Source of the DNA: Rhodospirillales bacterium
GTDB lineage: Bacteria; Pseudomonadota; Alphaproteobacteria; TMED109
DNA length: 64,000 bases
Direction: 5' to 3'
Assembly (NCBI GenBank): GCA_028824295.1
Contig: JAPPED010000013.1
Coordinates: 1 to 64,000, forward strand
The notes below the pieces were generated by a model, which did not search any database, was not told the origin of the DNA, and saw nothing but the letters and a program-made list of their open reading frames with translations. Positions 1 to 8,075 of this stretch are shown here, in pieces. Made by a program: the position numbers and the translations under genes. Numbering within the stretch: position 1 is the stretch's first letter; every line of letters begins with the position of its first letter.

Positions 1-585
1 GGCGTCAAGTTCTGTGGTATCGATCACATGCGCGTCGGTAGCGGCCGCAAGCGGTGCTGCCGCGCGAGACCGGTCGCGCTGGTCACGCTCTCGCATGTCC
101 TGCTCAACACGGGCTTGTATAAACGGCTCTCCACGGGCCCGCAACTCCTTGACGCGCCGAGCTAACCGGACTTCGGCCGATCCGGCCAGAAAAATCTTCA
201 CGTCGGCGTCGGGCAGTACCACGGTTCCGATGTCCCGTCCGTCGAGCACGGCACCGTCCGCCCCGCCGGGCGGACGACGCGCAAAGTTCCGCTGGCGCTC
301 CAGCAGCGAGCCCCGCACGCCCGGGTGCACGGCCACCATCGAGGCGACCCGGCCCACGCGTTCACTCCGCAGATCAGGCTCGGTCAGGTCCTGCATCGTG
401 ACGGCCTGCGCCGCCTCCTCGGCGCCGACCGGATCGGAGCCGTCGCCGCCAGTTGCGATCAGGCGGGCGGCGACGGCCCGGTACAGGAGCCCGCTGTCGA
501 GATGGGCCAGGTTGAACCGTTCCGCCAGTCCCCGGGCCAGCGTGCCGGTGCCGACTGCCGCCGGCCCGTCAACCGCGATGATCAC
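1..585 (-). CDS. cmk: Cytidylate kinase, 3' part outside window (partial)
   Basis: Phosphorylates CMP and dCMP with ATP in the cytoplasm. Translation from the GTG at 585 gives VIIAVDGPAA followed by the NMP-kinase layout, including LDSGLLYRA, LDGRDIGTVV and a lid with RQRNFARRP. The frame is open for 195 codons to the window edge; the family is usually a little over 210 residues, so only the tail is missing. The GTG overlaps the aroA stop (GTGA), so the two are translationally coupled, in the common alphaproteobacterial aroA-cmk order. Odd point: the P-loop reads GPAAVGTGT, with Thr13 where the family normally has the phosphate-binding Lys. Identity is certain from the whole sequence; activity is less so. 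Confidence 0.9.
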   Translation of the reverse strand, partial: MIIAVDGPAAVGTGTLARGLAERFNLAHLDSGLLYRAVAARLIATGGDGSDPVGAEEAAQAVTMQDLTEPDLRSERVGRVASMVAVHPGVRGSLLERQRNFARRPPGGADGAVLDGRDIGTVVLPDADVKIFLAGSAEVRLARRVKELRARGEPFIQARVEQDMRERDQRDRSRAAAPLAAATDAHVIDTTELDA

Positions 586-1949
586 GGTGCAGCCGTCCCG
601 GTGTCGATCGCGGCGCCAAGGCGACGCATGGCCGCGCTGAAACCCGGCCAGCTGGTACGGATCGTGCCCGCCCCACCCACTTCGATGGGTTCTGCGCAGG
701 CCGTTCCCAGGATCAGGAACGCCATGGCAATCCGGTGATCCAGCGCAGACTCGATCCGCACGCCGCCGCGGGGACGCGGCGTGCCCTCGATCAGCAGGTC
801 GTCATCCTCGACCCGCGCGGCAACCCCTGCAGCAACAAGGCCGGAACGAAGCGCCTCGAGCCGGTCGCTTTCCTTGACCCGGAGCTCGCCGACACCGCGG
901 AACCGGCTTACGCCGTCAGCACAGGCGGCGGCCATCGCCAGCGCGGGGTACTCGTCAATGGTTCGAGGCGCGTATTCGGGCCCGAGATCCACTGCCCGCA
1001 AACCACCGGCGCGGCCGCGCACGCGGAGGTTGGCCATCGGTTCGGCTCCAGCGCCGGCAACGGGCTCCTCGTCGATGTCGGCCCCCATCGCACGGAGCGC
1101 ATCCAGAACGCCGGTCCGGGTCGGATTGGTGCCGACTCTCTCGAGTTCCACCTCCGAGCCGTCGGCAAGCAGCGCGGCCACAATCGGAAAGGCCGCCGAC
1201 GACACGTCTCCGGGCACGGCGATCGCCGTCGGGCGCAGCGGCGCGTTGCCCTCCACCGACACGGCCAGGCCGCCATCAACCGCGGCCGTAGACACGGCGG
1301 CGCCGAACCCGCGCAGCATGCGCTCGCCGTGATCCCGGCTTGGGCGGGGTTCCACCACAGTGGTGGTACCGCTCGCATGCAACCCGGCGAGCAGCACGCA
1401 CGTCTTCACCTGCGCGGACGGCACCGCGCTGCTCCAATCGAGCGGCAGCAGTTCGTCGGTCCCGGTGATGGTCATCGGCAGCCTGCCGTCCCGGGAAGTG
1501 ACGAACTCGGCACCCATGGCCACGAGCGGGCCGATCACCCGCTGCATGGGCCGGCTCCGCAGCGAGGCATCGCCGGAAAGCACAGCGGGGAAGGTGTGCC
1601 CGGCAAGGACACCAGCCAGTAGGCGGGCGGCCGTGCCGCTGTTGCCGCAATCGAGAACGCCGTCGGGCGGCGCCAGTCCGTGGATCCCACGTCCGTGAAT
1701 CCGGTAGGCACCCGGAGCGGTTCGCCGGATCTCCACACCCAGGGCGCGGAGGCACGCCTGCGTGGCCAGCACATCGTCCGATTCGAGGCAGCCGTCGGCG
1801 TGCGACTCGCCGACCGCAAGGGCCGAGATCAGGAAGGCGCGGTGGGAAATGGACTTGTCGCCGGGTACACGCAAGCGACCGGACAGGACGCCGCCGGGGC
1901 GACCGACGGCGGTCTCGGCCGAAGGTGAGTCAGAAACGGGCTGCATCAT
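582..1949 (-). CDS. aroA: 3-phosphoshikimate 1-carboxyvinyltransferase (EPSP synthase)
   Basis: Transfers the enolpyruvyl group of PEP to shikimate-3-phosphate in the chorismate pathway (cytoplasm). The 455-residue protein has the family landmarks in order: VPGDKSISHRA near residue 28, the DCGNSGTAARLL PEP/S3P loop, SLRSRPMQR, SAQVKTCVLLAGL, NPTRTGVLDALRAMGAD, the catalytic IDEYPALA, LRVKESDRL and LDHRIAMAF. Length is normal. SAQVK and the overall spacing resemble the class II branch. The ATG at 1949 gives MMQPVSDS; the first 20 residues are variable and a slightly later start is possible. Its stop overlaps the cmk GTG. Confidence 0.97.
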   Translation of the reverse strand: MMQPVSDSPSAETAVGRPGGVLSGRLRVPGDKSISHRAFLISALAVGESHADGCLESDDVLATQACLRALGVEIRRTAPGAYRIHGRGIHGLAPPDGVLDCGNSGTAARLLAGVLAGHTFPAVLSGDASLRSRPMQRVIGPLVAMGAEFVTSRDGRLPMTITGTDELLPLDWSSAVPSAQVKTCVLLAGLHASGTTTVVEPRPSRDHGERMLRGFGAAVSTAAVDGGLAVSVEGNAPLRPTAIAVPGDVSSAAFPIVAALLADGSEVELERVGTNPTRTGVLDALRAMGADIDEEPVAGAGAEPMANLRVRGRAGGLRAVDLGPEYAPRTIDEYPALAMAAACADGVSRFRGVGELRVKESDRLEALRSGLVAAGVAARVEDDDLLIEGTPRPRGGVRIESALDHRIAMAFLILGTACAEPIEVGGAGTIRTSWPGFSAAMRRLGAAIDTGTAAP

Positions 1950-2172
1950 TCCGAGTCACCGGCCGCGCAGGCCTGGACCACACGAGCGGGCGGCCCGGCG
2001 CCGCGCAGAGGACCTGCACTCGACGACGCCGGCCTTCGCGAAGCCTCCAGGCAGTCAGGCCCTGGGGATCGCGAGACGACGTCGCGACCGCATCCGGACG
2101 GGCCTGCGGTCGGTCGACGCGGGCATCGTTCCAATTGGCGTCGCCCGCTCTCGCGGGAACGGGCCACGGTCA

Positions 2173-3417
2173 TCATAGGTCTGCGAACGGGTGGGCGGTC
2201 ACGCCCGGCCCCAACGGCAACTGCACGTCGCCCGGATGAACCACGTAGCCGGCCATGGCCTGATCGCCAAAATCCCCTCGCATCGTCCGTATCGAGGCCG
2301 CCATGCCGGGCCGCGGGGTGGCGGAGAGCTTGACCTCGATGGGCACCAGCTTCCCCGCACCTAACACGACGAAATCGACCTCGGTTCCCGCCGAGGTTCG
2401 CCAAAAGAATACTTGCGGTGCCATCCCCCTGTGAGTCAACGCCTTCACGATCTCCGACAGTACCGCTGTCTCCATGATCGCGCCCCCCATTGGACCGGAC
2501 GCGGCGTGTCCAGCATCCCGGAGGCCCGCAAGATGGCAGAGCGTTCCGGTGTCCATGAAATAGACCTTCGCTGTCTTGACGAGTCGTTTCCCGACATTGG
2601 CATGGTACGGGCGAAGCACAAACACCTGGTAGGTCGCCTCCAGCACGGAAATCCAAGCCTTGATCGTGTTGACGGCCAGACCCAGATCGCGCGCGATGCC
2701 GGTGAGATTCAGCAATTGACCGCTTCGGGCCGCCAGGACTTGCAGGAAGCTACGGAATCCCGTGAGGTCGCCAATCTGCCGAAGCGCACGAACGTCCCGC
2801 TCCAGATAAGTCTGGATGTAGCTCCCGTGCCACAGCGCGACATCGCGCTCCGGCTGGGCGCAGAGCTCGGGAAACCCTCCTCTCAGGAACGCCCTCCAGA
2901 GCTCGTCGTAAGCAAAACGTCTAGCCGGAGTCGGCGGATGCTGTGCTTCCCACGGCAGAAGGAGGTTCGGTCGTCCTTCCGCCTCGCGTCGGGAAAGCGG
3001 CAGCAAGCACAGCATGGCGATGCGGCCTGCCAGCGACTCATTGATGTCCTCCGCCAATGACAGGTTCTGCGAGCCCGTCAGCAGGTACCGCCCGGCATGC
3101 TGTCGATCCGCATCGATCTTCTCCTTTATGTAGGGGAACAGACTTGGCGCGTATTGCGCCTCGTCGAAGATGACAGGGGGTCTGAACATTTCCAGAAACG
3201 CACGGGGATCGGCTGTGGCCGCTGCGCGAACGTCTGGCGGCTCCAAGGAGACGTACCGGTGCGACTCGCCGAACAGCCGTTGCAAGAGCGTTGTCTTGCC
3301 AGACTGCCGCGGACCAGTGACGGCGACAGCAGGAAACTCGGCAGCGGCTCTCTTCAGGACCGGCTCGATAGTACGGGTGATATATGATTCGGCCACAATG
3401 AAGTCGACATCATGCAA
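2173..3417 (-). CDS. P-loop ATPase with C-terminal DUF4143-like domain
   Basis: About 414 residues. An N-terminal AAA-like ATPase carries Walker A GPRQSGKTTLLQRL near residues 35-48, Walker B VIFDEAQYAP near 82 and a sensor-like LLTGSQNLSL. A middle winged-helix-like part follows (YLERDVRALRQIG). The C-terminal domain (FWRTSAGTEVDFVV, then PIEVKLS) matches the nuclease-fold end typical of DUF4143 proteins. Physiological role of this common, patchily distributed family is unknown. The frame opens at TTG 3417; GTG 3396 (VAESYITRTIEPVL) matches the usual family N-terminus better and may be the true start. It stands alone, and both the gene and the bases just upstream look richer in A+T than its neighbours, so acquisition by transfer is plausible. 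Confidence 0.85.
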   Translation of the reverse strand: MHDVDFIVAESYITRTIEPVLKRAAAEFPAVAVTGPRQSGKTTLLQRLFGESHRYVSLEPPDVRAAATADPRAFLEMFRPPVIFDEAQYAPSLFPYIKEKIDADRQHAGRYLLTGSQNLSLAEDINESLAGRIAMLCLLPLSRREAEGRPNLLLPWEAQHPPTPARRFAYDELWRAFLRGGFPELCAQPERDVALWHGSYIQTYLERDVRALRQIGDLTGFRSFLQVLAARSGQLLNLTGIARDLGLAVNTIKAWISVLEATYQVFVLRPYHANVGKRLVKTAKVYFMDTGTLCHLAGLRDAGHAASGPMGGAIMETAVLSEIVKALTHRGMAPQVFFWRTSAGTEVDFVVLGAGKLVPIEVKLSATPRPGMAASIRTMRGDFGDQAMAGYVVHPGDVQLPLGPGVTAHPFADL

Positions 3418-3595
3418 TTTGAATGCACGATATCGATCTTATAGGCCTCCTATCGGCCTCGCAACACGGTCGCGCTCCTTCGGCACGGAATTTCGGCCGC
3501 CACCGACGCGTGCGGGTCAGTCCACGTTGGGTTCGAGGAGTCCACCCGCATAGATGGCTGGCACCGACTCGATCGTGCCCGCTCCGGATAGCGCC

Positions 3596-4873
3596 CTACA
3601 GCGAAGCCAGGAACGCCAGCAGTGCCGCCCGGTCGGCAGCCTCGAGCCCGCGGAACCGGTCGCGGGCGGGAGCCGCCTCCCCCCCATGCCAGAGGATGGC
3701 TTCAACGAACCCGCGTGCCCGCCCGTCATGCAGGAGCCGCCGATGGCCGTTGACCGCGAATATCCGACCGGCTCCCCACAAGGGCGCGGTGCGCCACTCG
3801 CGATTGCCCAGACTGCCGTCGACCCTTCGGTCTGCCAGCCCGGGCCCAAGATCGTGCAGGAGCAAATCCGTATAGGGACGAATGATGCGGACGGGCGTCC
3901 CCTCGAGTTCCCATTCAGCAGCGTGACAGGCTGTACACCCGATGGCATCGAAGACCTTGCTGCCGGCGTCTGCAGCAGGTGAGACACGCGGTGCCGGCGG
4001 CGCCAGATTCCTGACATACGACACGAGGGCCCGGAACGCCTTGTCTGCGATCTCGATCCCGCCGCCGGACCGAGCGAAACACGCGGTGTGTCCGTTGGCA
4101 CAGTTCGCCGATGGCCGGAGCGCATTGGTCACCCCCATGTCCTCGTGCAGGGCCCGCGCGACCTGCGCCTCGATACCGGGCAGTTCCGCCCGCCAGCCGA
4201 GTCGCCCGTTGCCGTCTCCACCGCGTCGCCCGGAAATGCCGTCGCCATCCCGATCGTCGGGATCGGCCAACGCCGCCAGCGCCGCGTCCGGGATGCGTTC
4301 AAGCAGACCGGTGCCCGCGACGTGCGGGGCCACCCTCGGCGAGAGTTCCACATGCGGCGCGGGCGGGCCGAGCGCCGGCTTCCGGATGGCGACACGGGCC
4401 GAGGGCAGAGGCCACGCCACGCCGTCGAGCTCGACGTGAACCACCGGATTCGGCAGGAACACCGCCCGCCCTTCGGGCTCCACGCCCGGCACGGCCTTGT
4501 CGTTGAGCTGCCTACCGTACTGCGATCCGGGACCGAGGCGGATCACCATGGTGGTCAATGGCCCCGCGTCGCTCTCCGGCGGGCGCCCCCGGCCGTTCCG
4601 GACATGGCAGCCCGAGCAAGACGTGCGATTGAACACGGGCCCGAGCCCGCCGCTCCCATCCGCGCGCGCGCCCGAGAGCCGGATGGTCCGAAACTGCGCC
4701 CGGCCAAGCGCAAAACGGGCCAGTTCCTCGCCCTCGAGGCCAGGCAGCGGCCTCGAGAAGCTGTCCAGCGACGTGTCAGGTTCGGCAGCCGCAACGGCGC
4801 CGGCCAGGAGACCGGCGCCAGCAATCGAGAGGGCGAGTCGCGCCGCGGAGCCCGCGGCACGCGATCCGATCAC
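3596..4873 (-). CDS. Di-heme c-type cytochrome, DHOR/DUF1111 peroxidase-like
   Basis: A 425-residue protein with an N-terminal hydrophobic export segment (residues 10-30, ending AVAAA) and two CxxCH haem sites, CSGCH at 86-90 and CTACH at 313-317. An Asp-rich loop DPDDRDGDGISG near 205 looks like a calcium site. This is the layout of the di-heme oxidoreductase (DUF1111) family, related to bacterial cytochrome c peroxidases and acting in the periplasm; the natural substrate is usually unknown. It starts with GTG at 4873 overlapping the stop of the upstream enolase-superfamily gene (GTGA), so the two are translationally coupled. Haem binding is clear; peroxidase activity is inferred from the family. 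Confidence 0.88.
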   Translation of the reverse strand: MIGSRAAGSAARLALSIAGAGLLAGAVAAAEPDTSLDSFSRPLPGLEGEELARFALGRAQFRTIRLSGARADGSGGLGPVFNRTSCSGCHVRNGRGRPPESDAGPLTTMVIRLGPGSQYGRQLNDKAVPGVEPEGRAVFLPNPVVHVELDGVAWPLPSARVAIRKPALGPPAPHVELSPRVAPHVAGTGLLERIPDAALAALADPDDRDGDGISGRRGGDGNGRLGWRAELPGIEAQVARALHEDMGVTNALRPSANCANGHTACFARSGGGIEIADKAFRALVSYVRNLAPPAPRVSPAADAGSKVFDAIGCTACHAAEWELEGTPVRIIRPYTDLLLHDLGPGLADRRVDGSLGNREWRTAPLWGAGRIFAVNGHRRLLHDGRARGFVEAILWHGGEAAPARDRFRGLEAADRAALLAFLASL

Positions 4874-6051
4874 GGCCAGACGAGGAGGTCCGTGCGGTTG
4901 CGCTCAATGAAGTCCCAGTCGTACTCCACGCCGAGGCCGGGGCCCTTGGGAACCGGCACACAGCCATCCGCCGGCAGGTCCTCCTGCTGGTCCGAGTACC
5001 CGGCGTCGTAGACGGGCGGCACGCAGTTCGCCATTCCCGGGCCGATCAGCGCCATCTCGTAGAAATGCGTGTTGCGTGCCGTGGCGGATACCGCCCGGTG
5101 GGCCGGCCCGCAGGCGTGCACTTGGACGTCAAGCCCGAAGGCCTCGGCGACGTGCACGATCTTCATTGCCCCGGTAATGCCGAGATCGTACTCGGGGTCC
5201 ACGTGGATCATGTCGCACCCGCCCCCGATCAGGAACTCGGCCTTCTCCTCGACGCTCCGGATGTGCTCGCTCACCAGCACCGGCGTCTGCAGGCGCTCCC
5301 GCAGCCTGCGATGGCCAGTGATCGAGACCCCGCTGTCGCGGTAGGGATCCTCGTACCAGAAGCACCCGACCTCATCGCACACGCGTCCCACCGCCAGGGC
5401 ATCCATCCACGTGCGGAGTTCGCACGCCGCGTCCAGCATGAGCGGCATGTCATCGCCGATCCGTGCCCGTACCTGCCTGAGGTTCTCTGATTCACGCGCG
5501 ACGTCGCCGTCGTTCCAGCCGTGAATCTTGAAGCCGTGGAAGCCGCGTTCCTGACAGGCGGCGGCGTAGTCGGCAAACGCGGCCGGCGTGTCCAGACCGC
5601 CGGGCGTCGACTGCCCGTGATAGGTGCTCGCATACGTCGGCAGCCGCTCGCGAAACGCACCCAGCATCGCTGCCACCGACATGCCGTGCTGCCGCCCGGC
5701 CAGATCCCAGAGGGCAATGTCGAGCGGGCCCTGTCCCATGTGGTCATAAGCGCGCAACTCGCGCTTCATATCGTCGTGCAGGGCTTCCCGGTGGGCGGGA
5801 TCGCGCCCGATCAGCATCGGCGCCAGCATCTCCGCCTGCCCCAGCGCAGCGCGGGTGCCCACCCAGTGCGTCACGTACGATCCGACGGCACCGTCATCAG
5901 TGCAGATGCGGACGGCAAAGCGGGTTGGCGTCAGCGTGGCGCCCTGCTCAAAGACGACGTTGCCGACACCGGGGCCGCGGGCCTTCCCGACGCCCAGGTT
6001 GGGAAGCGAGAAGTTAAAGACGTGGACTTCAACACGATCGATGGTGCTCAT
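4870..6051 (-). CDS. Mandelate racemase/muconate lactonizing enzyme family protein
   Basis: Enolase-superfamily enzyme of 393 residues with an N-terminal capping domain and a TIM barrel. Candidate Mg2+ ligands are Asp207 (MLDAAC), Glu234 (WYEDPY) and Glu262 (VSEHI). Candidate acid/base residues are Lys175 (GFKIHGW), His312 (VHACGPAH) and Glu332 (FYEM). The Lys-x-Lys of classical mandelate racemase-type members is here Lys-x-His (175-177). Such proteins remove a proton next to a carboxylate, often as sugar-acid dehydratases; the substrate cannot be told from sequence. It leads the two-gene unit with the di-heme protein and is divergent from the phytanoyl-CoA dioxygenase gene. Confidence 0.9.
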   Translation of the reverse strand: MSTIDRVEVHVFNFSLPNLGVGKARGPGVGNVVFEQGATLTPTRFAVRICTDDGAVGSYVTHWVGTRAALGQAEMLAPMLIGRDPAHREALHDDMKRELRAYDHMGQGPLDIALWDLAGRQHGMSVAAMLGAFRERLPTYASTYHGQSTPGGLDTPAAFADYAAACQERGFHGFKIHGWNDGDVARESENLRQVRARIGDDMPLMLDAACELRTWMDALAVGRVCDEVGCFWYEDPYRDSGVSITGHRRLRERLQTPVLVSEHIRSVEEKAEFLIGGGCDMIHVDPEYDLGITGAMKIVHVAEAFGLDVQVHACGPAHRAVSATARNTHFYEMALIGPGMANCVPPVYDAGYSDQQEDLPADGCVPVPKGPGLGVEYDWDFIERNRTDLLVWP

Positions 6052-6135
6052 GCAGGTAGTTTATCCCTTCTTGATCCAGGTCCGGTGACCGACCGTGGTA
6101 GTCTGCACCGCGAATCTTTCGGAGGAAACACGATC

Positions 6136-6975
6136 ATGGCCGAGACGCTCGGACCAGAAGCCGTCGAGACCTACCAAAGGGATGGCGCGCTCCATCCGGT
6201 TCGTGCGATGCCGGCCGATGAGGCGGCGGAGCTCCGGCAGAGGCTGGAAGCGGCCGAGGCAGCGGCTGGCGGGAAGCTGGAGGGCGGACTCAAGTTCAAG
6301 CCGCACCTGTTGTACCCGTGGCTGTACGACCTGGTCTGCGACCCCCGCATCACCGGCCCGGTGTCGGAAGTTCTCGGCGATGACGTCCTGTGCTGGGCTT
6401 CCAATTTCTTCACCAAGGAGGCGAACGACCCGGCCTACGTCTCCTGGCACCAGGACTCGACCTACTGGGGCCTGTCGGGGCCGGATGTCTGCACGGCGTG
6501 GATCGCGCTTAGCCCGAGCACCGTCGCAAGCGGCTGCATGCGCGTGGTGCCGGGCACGCATGCGGAGCAGATCGGCCATACCGACACCCACGCGGAGGGC
6601 AACATGCTTTCGCGCGGGCAGGTGGTCCAGGCGGAAGTCGACGACGACGCTGCCGTCGATGTCCTGCTGGAACCGGGCGAAATGTCGCTGCATCACGTCC
6701 GGCTGATCCACGGGTCACGGGCCAACACTTCCAACGACCGGCGGATCGGCTACGCGATCCGCTATGCCGCGCCCCACCTCCACCAGCTCTACAGCGACGA
6801 GGACTCGGCGACGCTGGTACGCGGACAGGACCGCTACCAGCACTTTGCCCCGGAGCCTCGTCCGGCAAGCGACTTGGATCCGGCGGCGCTCGACCGGCAT
6901 CGCCACCTGCTCGAGGTGCACACGAAGATCCTCTACCGGGGTACCCACGGCAGCCTCGGGACCATCCCGGGCTGA
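6136..6975 (+). CDS. Phytanoyl-CoA dioxygenase family protein
   Basis: Non-haem Fe(II)/2-oxoglutarate oxygenase of 279 residues. The iron triad is visible as His105-x-Asp107 (SWHQDSTYW) and distal His192 (LIHGSRANTS), with arginines near 202 suited to 2-oxoglutarate. The start is the ATG at 6136, with GGAGGA nine bases before it; the same frame is open upstream but has no family similarity there. Members hydroxylate varied small molecules and the substrate here is unknown. It stands eight bases before the first TRAP binding protein, so the imported compound may be its substrate; that is inference. Confidence 0.9.
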   Translation: MAETLGPEAVETYQRDGALHPVRAMPADEAAELRQRLEAAEAAAGGKLEGGLKFKPHLLYPWLYDLVCDPRITGPVSEVLGDDVLCWASNFFTKEANDPAYVSWHQDSTYWGLSGPDVCTAWIALSPSTVASGCMRVVPGTHAEQIGHTDTHAEGNMLSRGQVVQAEVDDDAAVDVLLEPGEMSLHHVRLIHGSRANTSNDRRIGYAIRYAAPHLHQLYSDEDSATLVRGQDRYQHFAPEPRPASDLDPAALDRHRHLLEVHTKILYRGTHGSLGTIPG

Positions 6976-6983
6976 ACGCCGTC

Positions 6984-8075
6984 ATGGACCGTTCCCGCCG
7001 TTATCTCATTGCCGGCGCAGTGGCGGTCGGCGCCGGCATCCTGATCGGCGCCCTGCTCCTCCGGAGCCCGCCATCTGAAGAAGAACTGGCCCAGGCACCC
7101 GAGCCGGAACCGTCGCAAGCCGATATCGCCATCCGGTGGAAGGTGCAGTCGATCTGGCAGGCCGGGACCATCAACCAGGAGGTGTTCGTCCGCTTCTGTG
7201 ATCGCGTCACCGCCATGAGCGGCGGTCGCCTGATCATCGAACCCTTGTCGGTCGGGGCGGTGGTTGCCTACCACGAGACCCTGGACGCCGTCAGTGCGGG
7301 AATTCTCGACGGACAGAACGGCGGCACCGGGTACTTCTCCGGCAAGGATGCAGCGTTCGCGCTGCTCGCCGACCTGAACGGCGCCTACGAAAGCCCGCGC
7401 CAGATCCTCATGTGGCTCGAGTACGGCGGTGGCATGGAACTCGCCCGCGAACTGTTTGCTCAATACGGCCTCTACTACGTCGGGGGCGTGCCGTGGGCGG
7501 CGGAGTCGATCCCGGCCAAGGCACCGATCCGCACCATCGAGGACTTCCAAGGCGTCAAGATCCGGGCTCCGGAAGGCATGAGCCAGGAGATCTTCGCCTC
7601 CATCGGGGCCGCGCCGGTCAACCTGCCCGGGGCCGAGGTCTACACGGCGCTGGAACGCGGCGTTGTGGATGCCGCCGATTGGGGATCGATCGGCATGAAC
7701 GACGAACTCGGATTCCACCAGATCGCCCCGTACCCCTTGTATCCGGGGTTCCATTCGCTGCCGATAACTGACGTGGCGGTGCGGCAGGATCGCTGGGACG
7801 AACTACCGGACGACCTGCAGCGGATCGTCACGCTGGCCGTGCGGACGTTCGCGCTCGACATGGTCGAAACGATCGCCATGCAGGATGCGGAAGTCATTCG
7901 GGACGCCGAGGCCAAGGGGATCGAGCTGATCCGCTGGTCCGACGCCGATCGCCGGACGTTCCGGGAAGCGGCCCGGAAGGTCTGGGCGGAGTACGGAGCC
8001 CGCAGCGAGATGGCCGGTCGGATCTACGAATCCCACCTCGCCTTCCTCAGGCAGATTGGACTGCTGGACCAATGA
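6984..8075 (+). CDS. TRAP transporter substrate-binding protein, DctP family, membrane-anchored (copy 1)
   Basis: Binds a carboxylated solute outside the inner membrane and delivers it to the DctQM permease. It is 363 residues with a hydrophobic stretch at 8-26 but no signal-peptidase or lipobox site, so it is probably tethered by an uncleaved N-terminal helix. A Pro/Glu-rich linker follows, then the DctP fold. The ligand-arginine region KIRAPEGM, NLPGAEVYTALERGVVDAAD and YPLYPGFHS resemble the DctP branch often labelled mannitol/chloroaromatic or 2-oxoacid binding. Its stop overlaps the start of a second paralogous binding protein. Confidence 0.9.
   Translation: MDRSRRYLIAGAVAVGAGILIGALLLRSPPSEEELAQAPEPEPSQADIAIRWKVQSIWQAGTINQEVFVRFCDRVTAMSGGRLIIEPLSVGAVVAYHETLDAVSAGILDGQNGGTGYFSGKDAAFALLADLNGAYESPRQILMWLEYGGGMELARELFAQYGLYYVGGVPWAAESIPAKAPIRTIEDFQGVKIRAPEGMSQEIFASIGAAPVNLPGAEVYTALERGVVDAADWGSIGMNDELGFHQIAPYPLYPGFHSLPITDVAVRQDRWDELPDDLQRIVTLAVRTFALDMVETIAMQDAEVIRDAEAKGIELIRWSDADRRTFREAARKVWAEYGARSEMAGRIYESHLAFLRQIGLLDQ
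7555..7580 (+). repeat. 26-base direct repeat, copy 1 (partner 8586-8611)
   Basis: This stretch of the first binding-protein gene is identical base for base to 8586-8611 in the second. Both encode the KIRAPEGM ligand loop. The identity reflects the origin of the two genes as a tandem duplication, or local gene conversion at the ligand site; elsewhere they have diverged clearly. Confidence 0.8.

Noticed and set aside
1946-2656. 236-codon minus-strand frame between aroA and the ATPase
   Set aside because: It overlaps the ATPase gene in another frame and has no recognisable motif; the 223 non-overlapped bases look non-coding.
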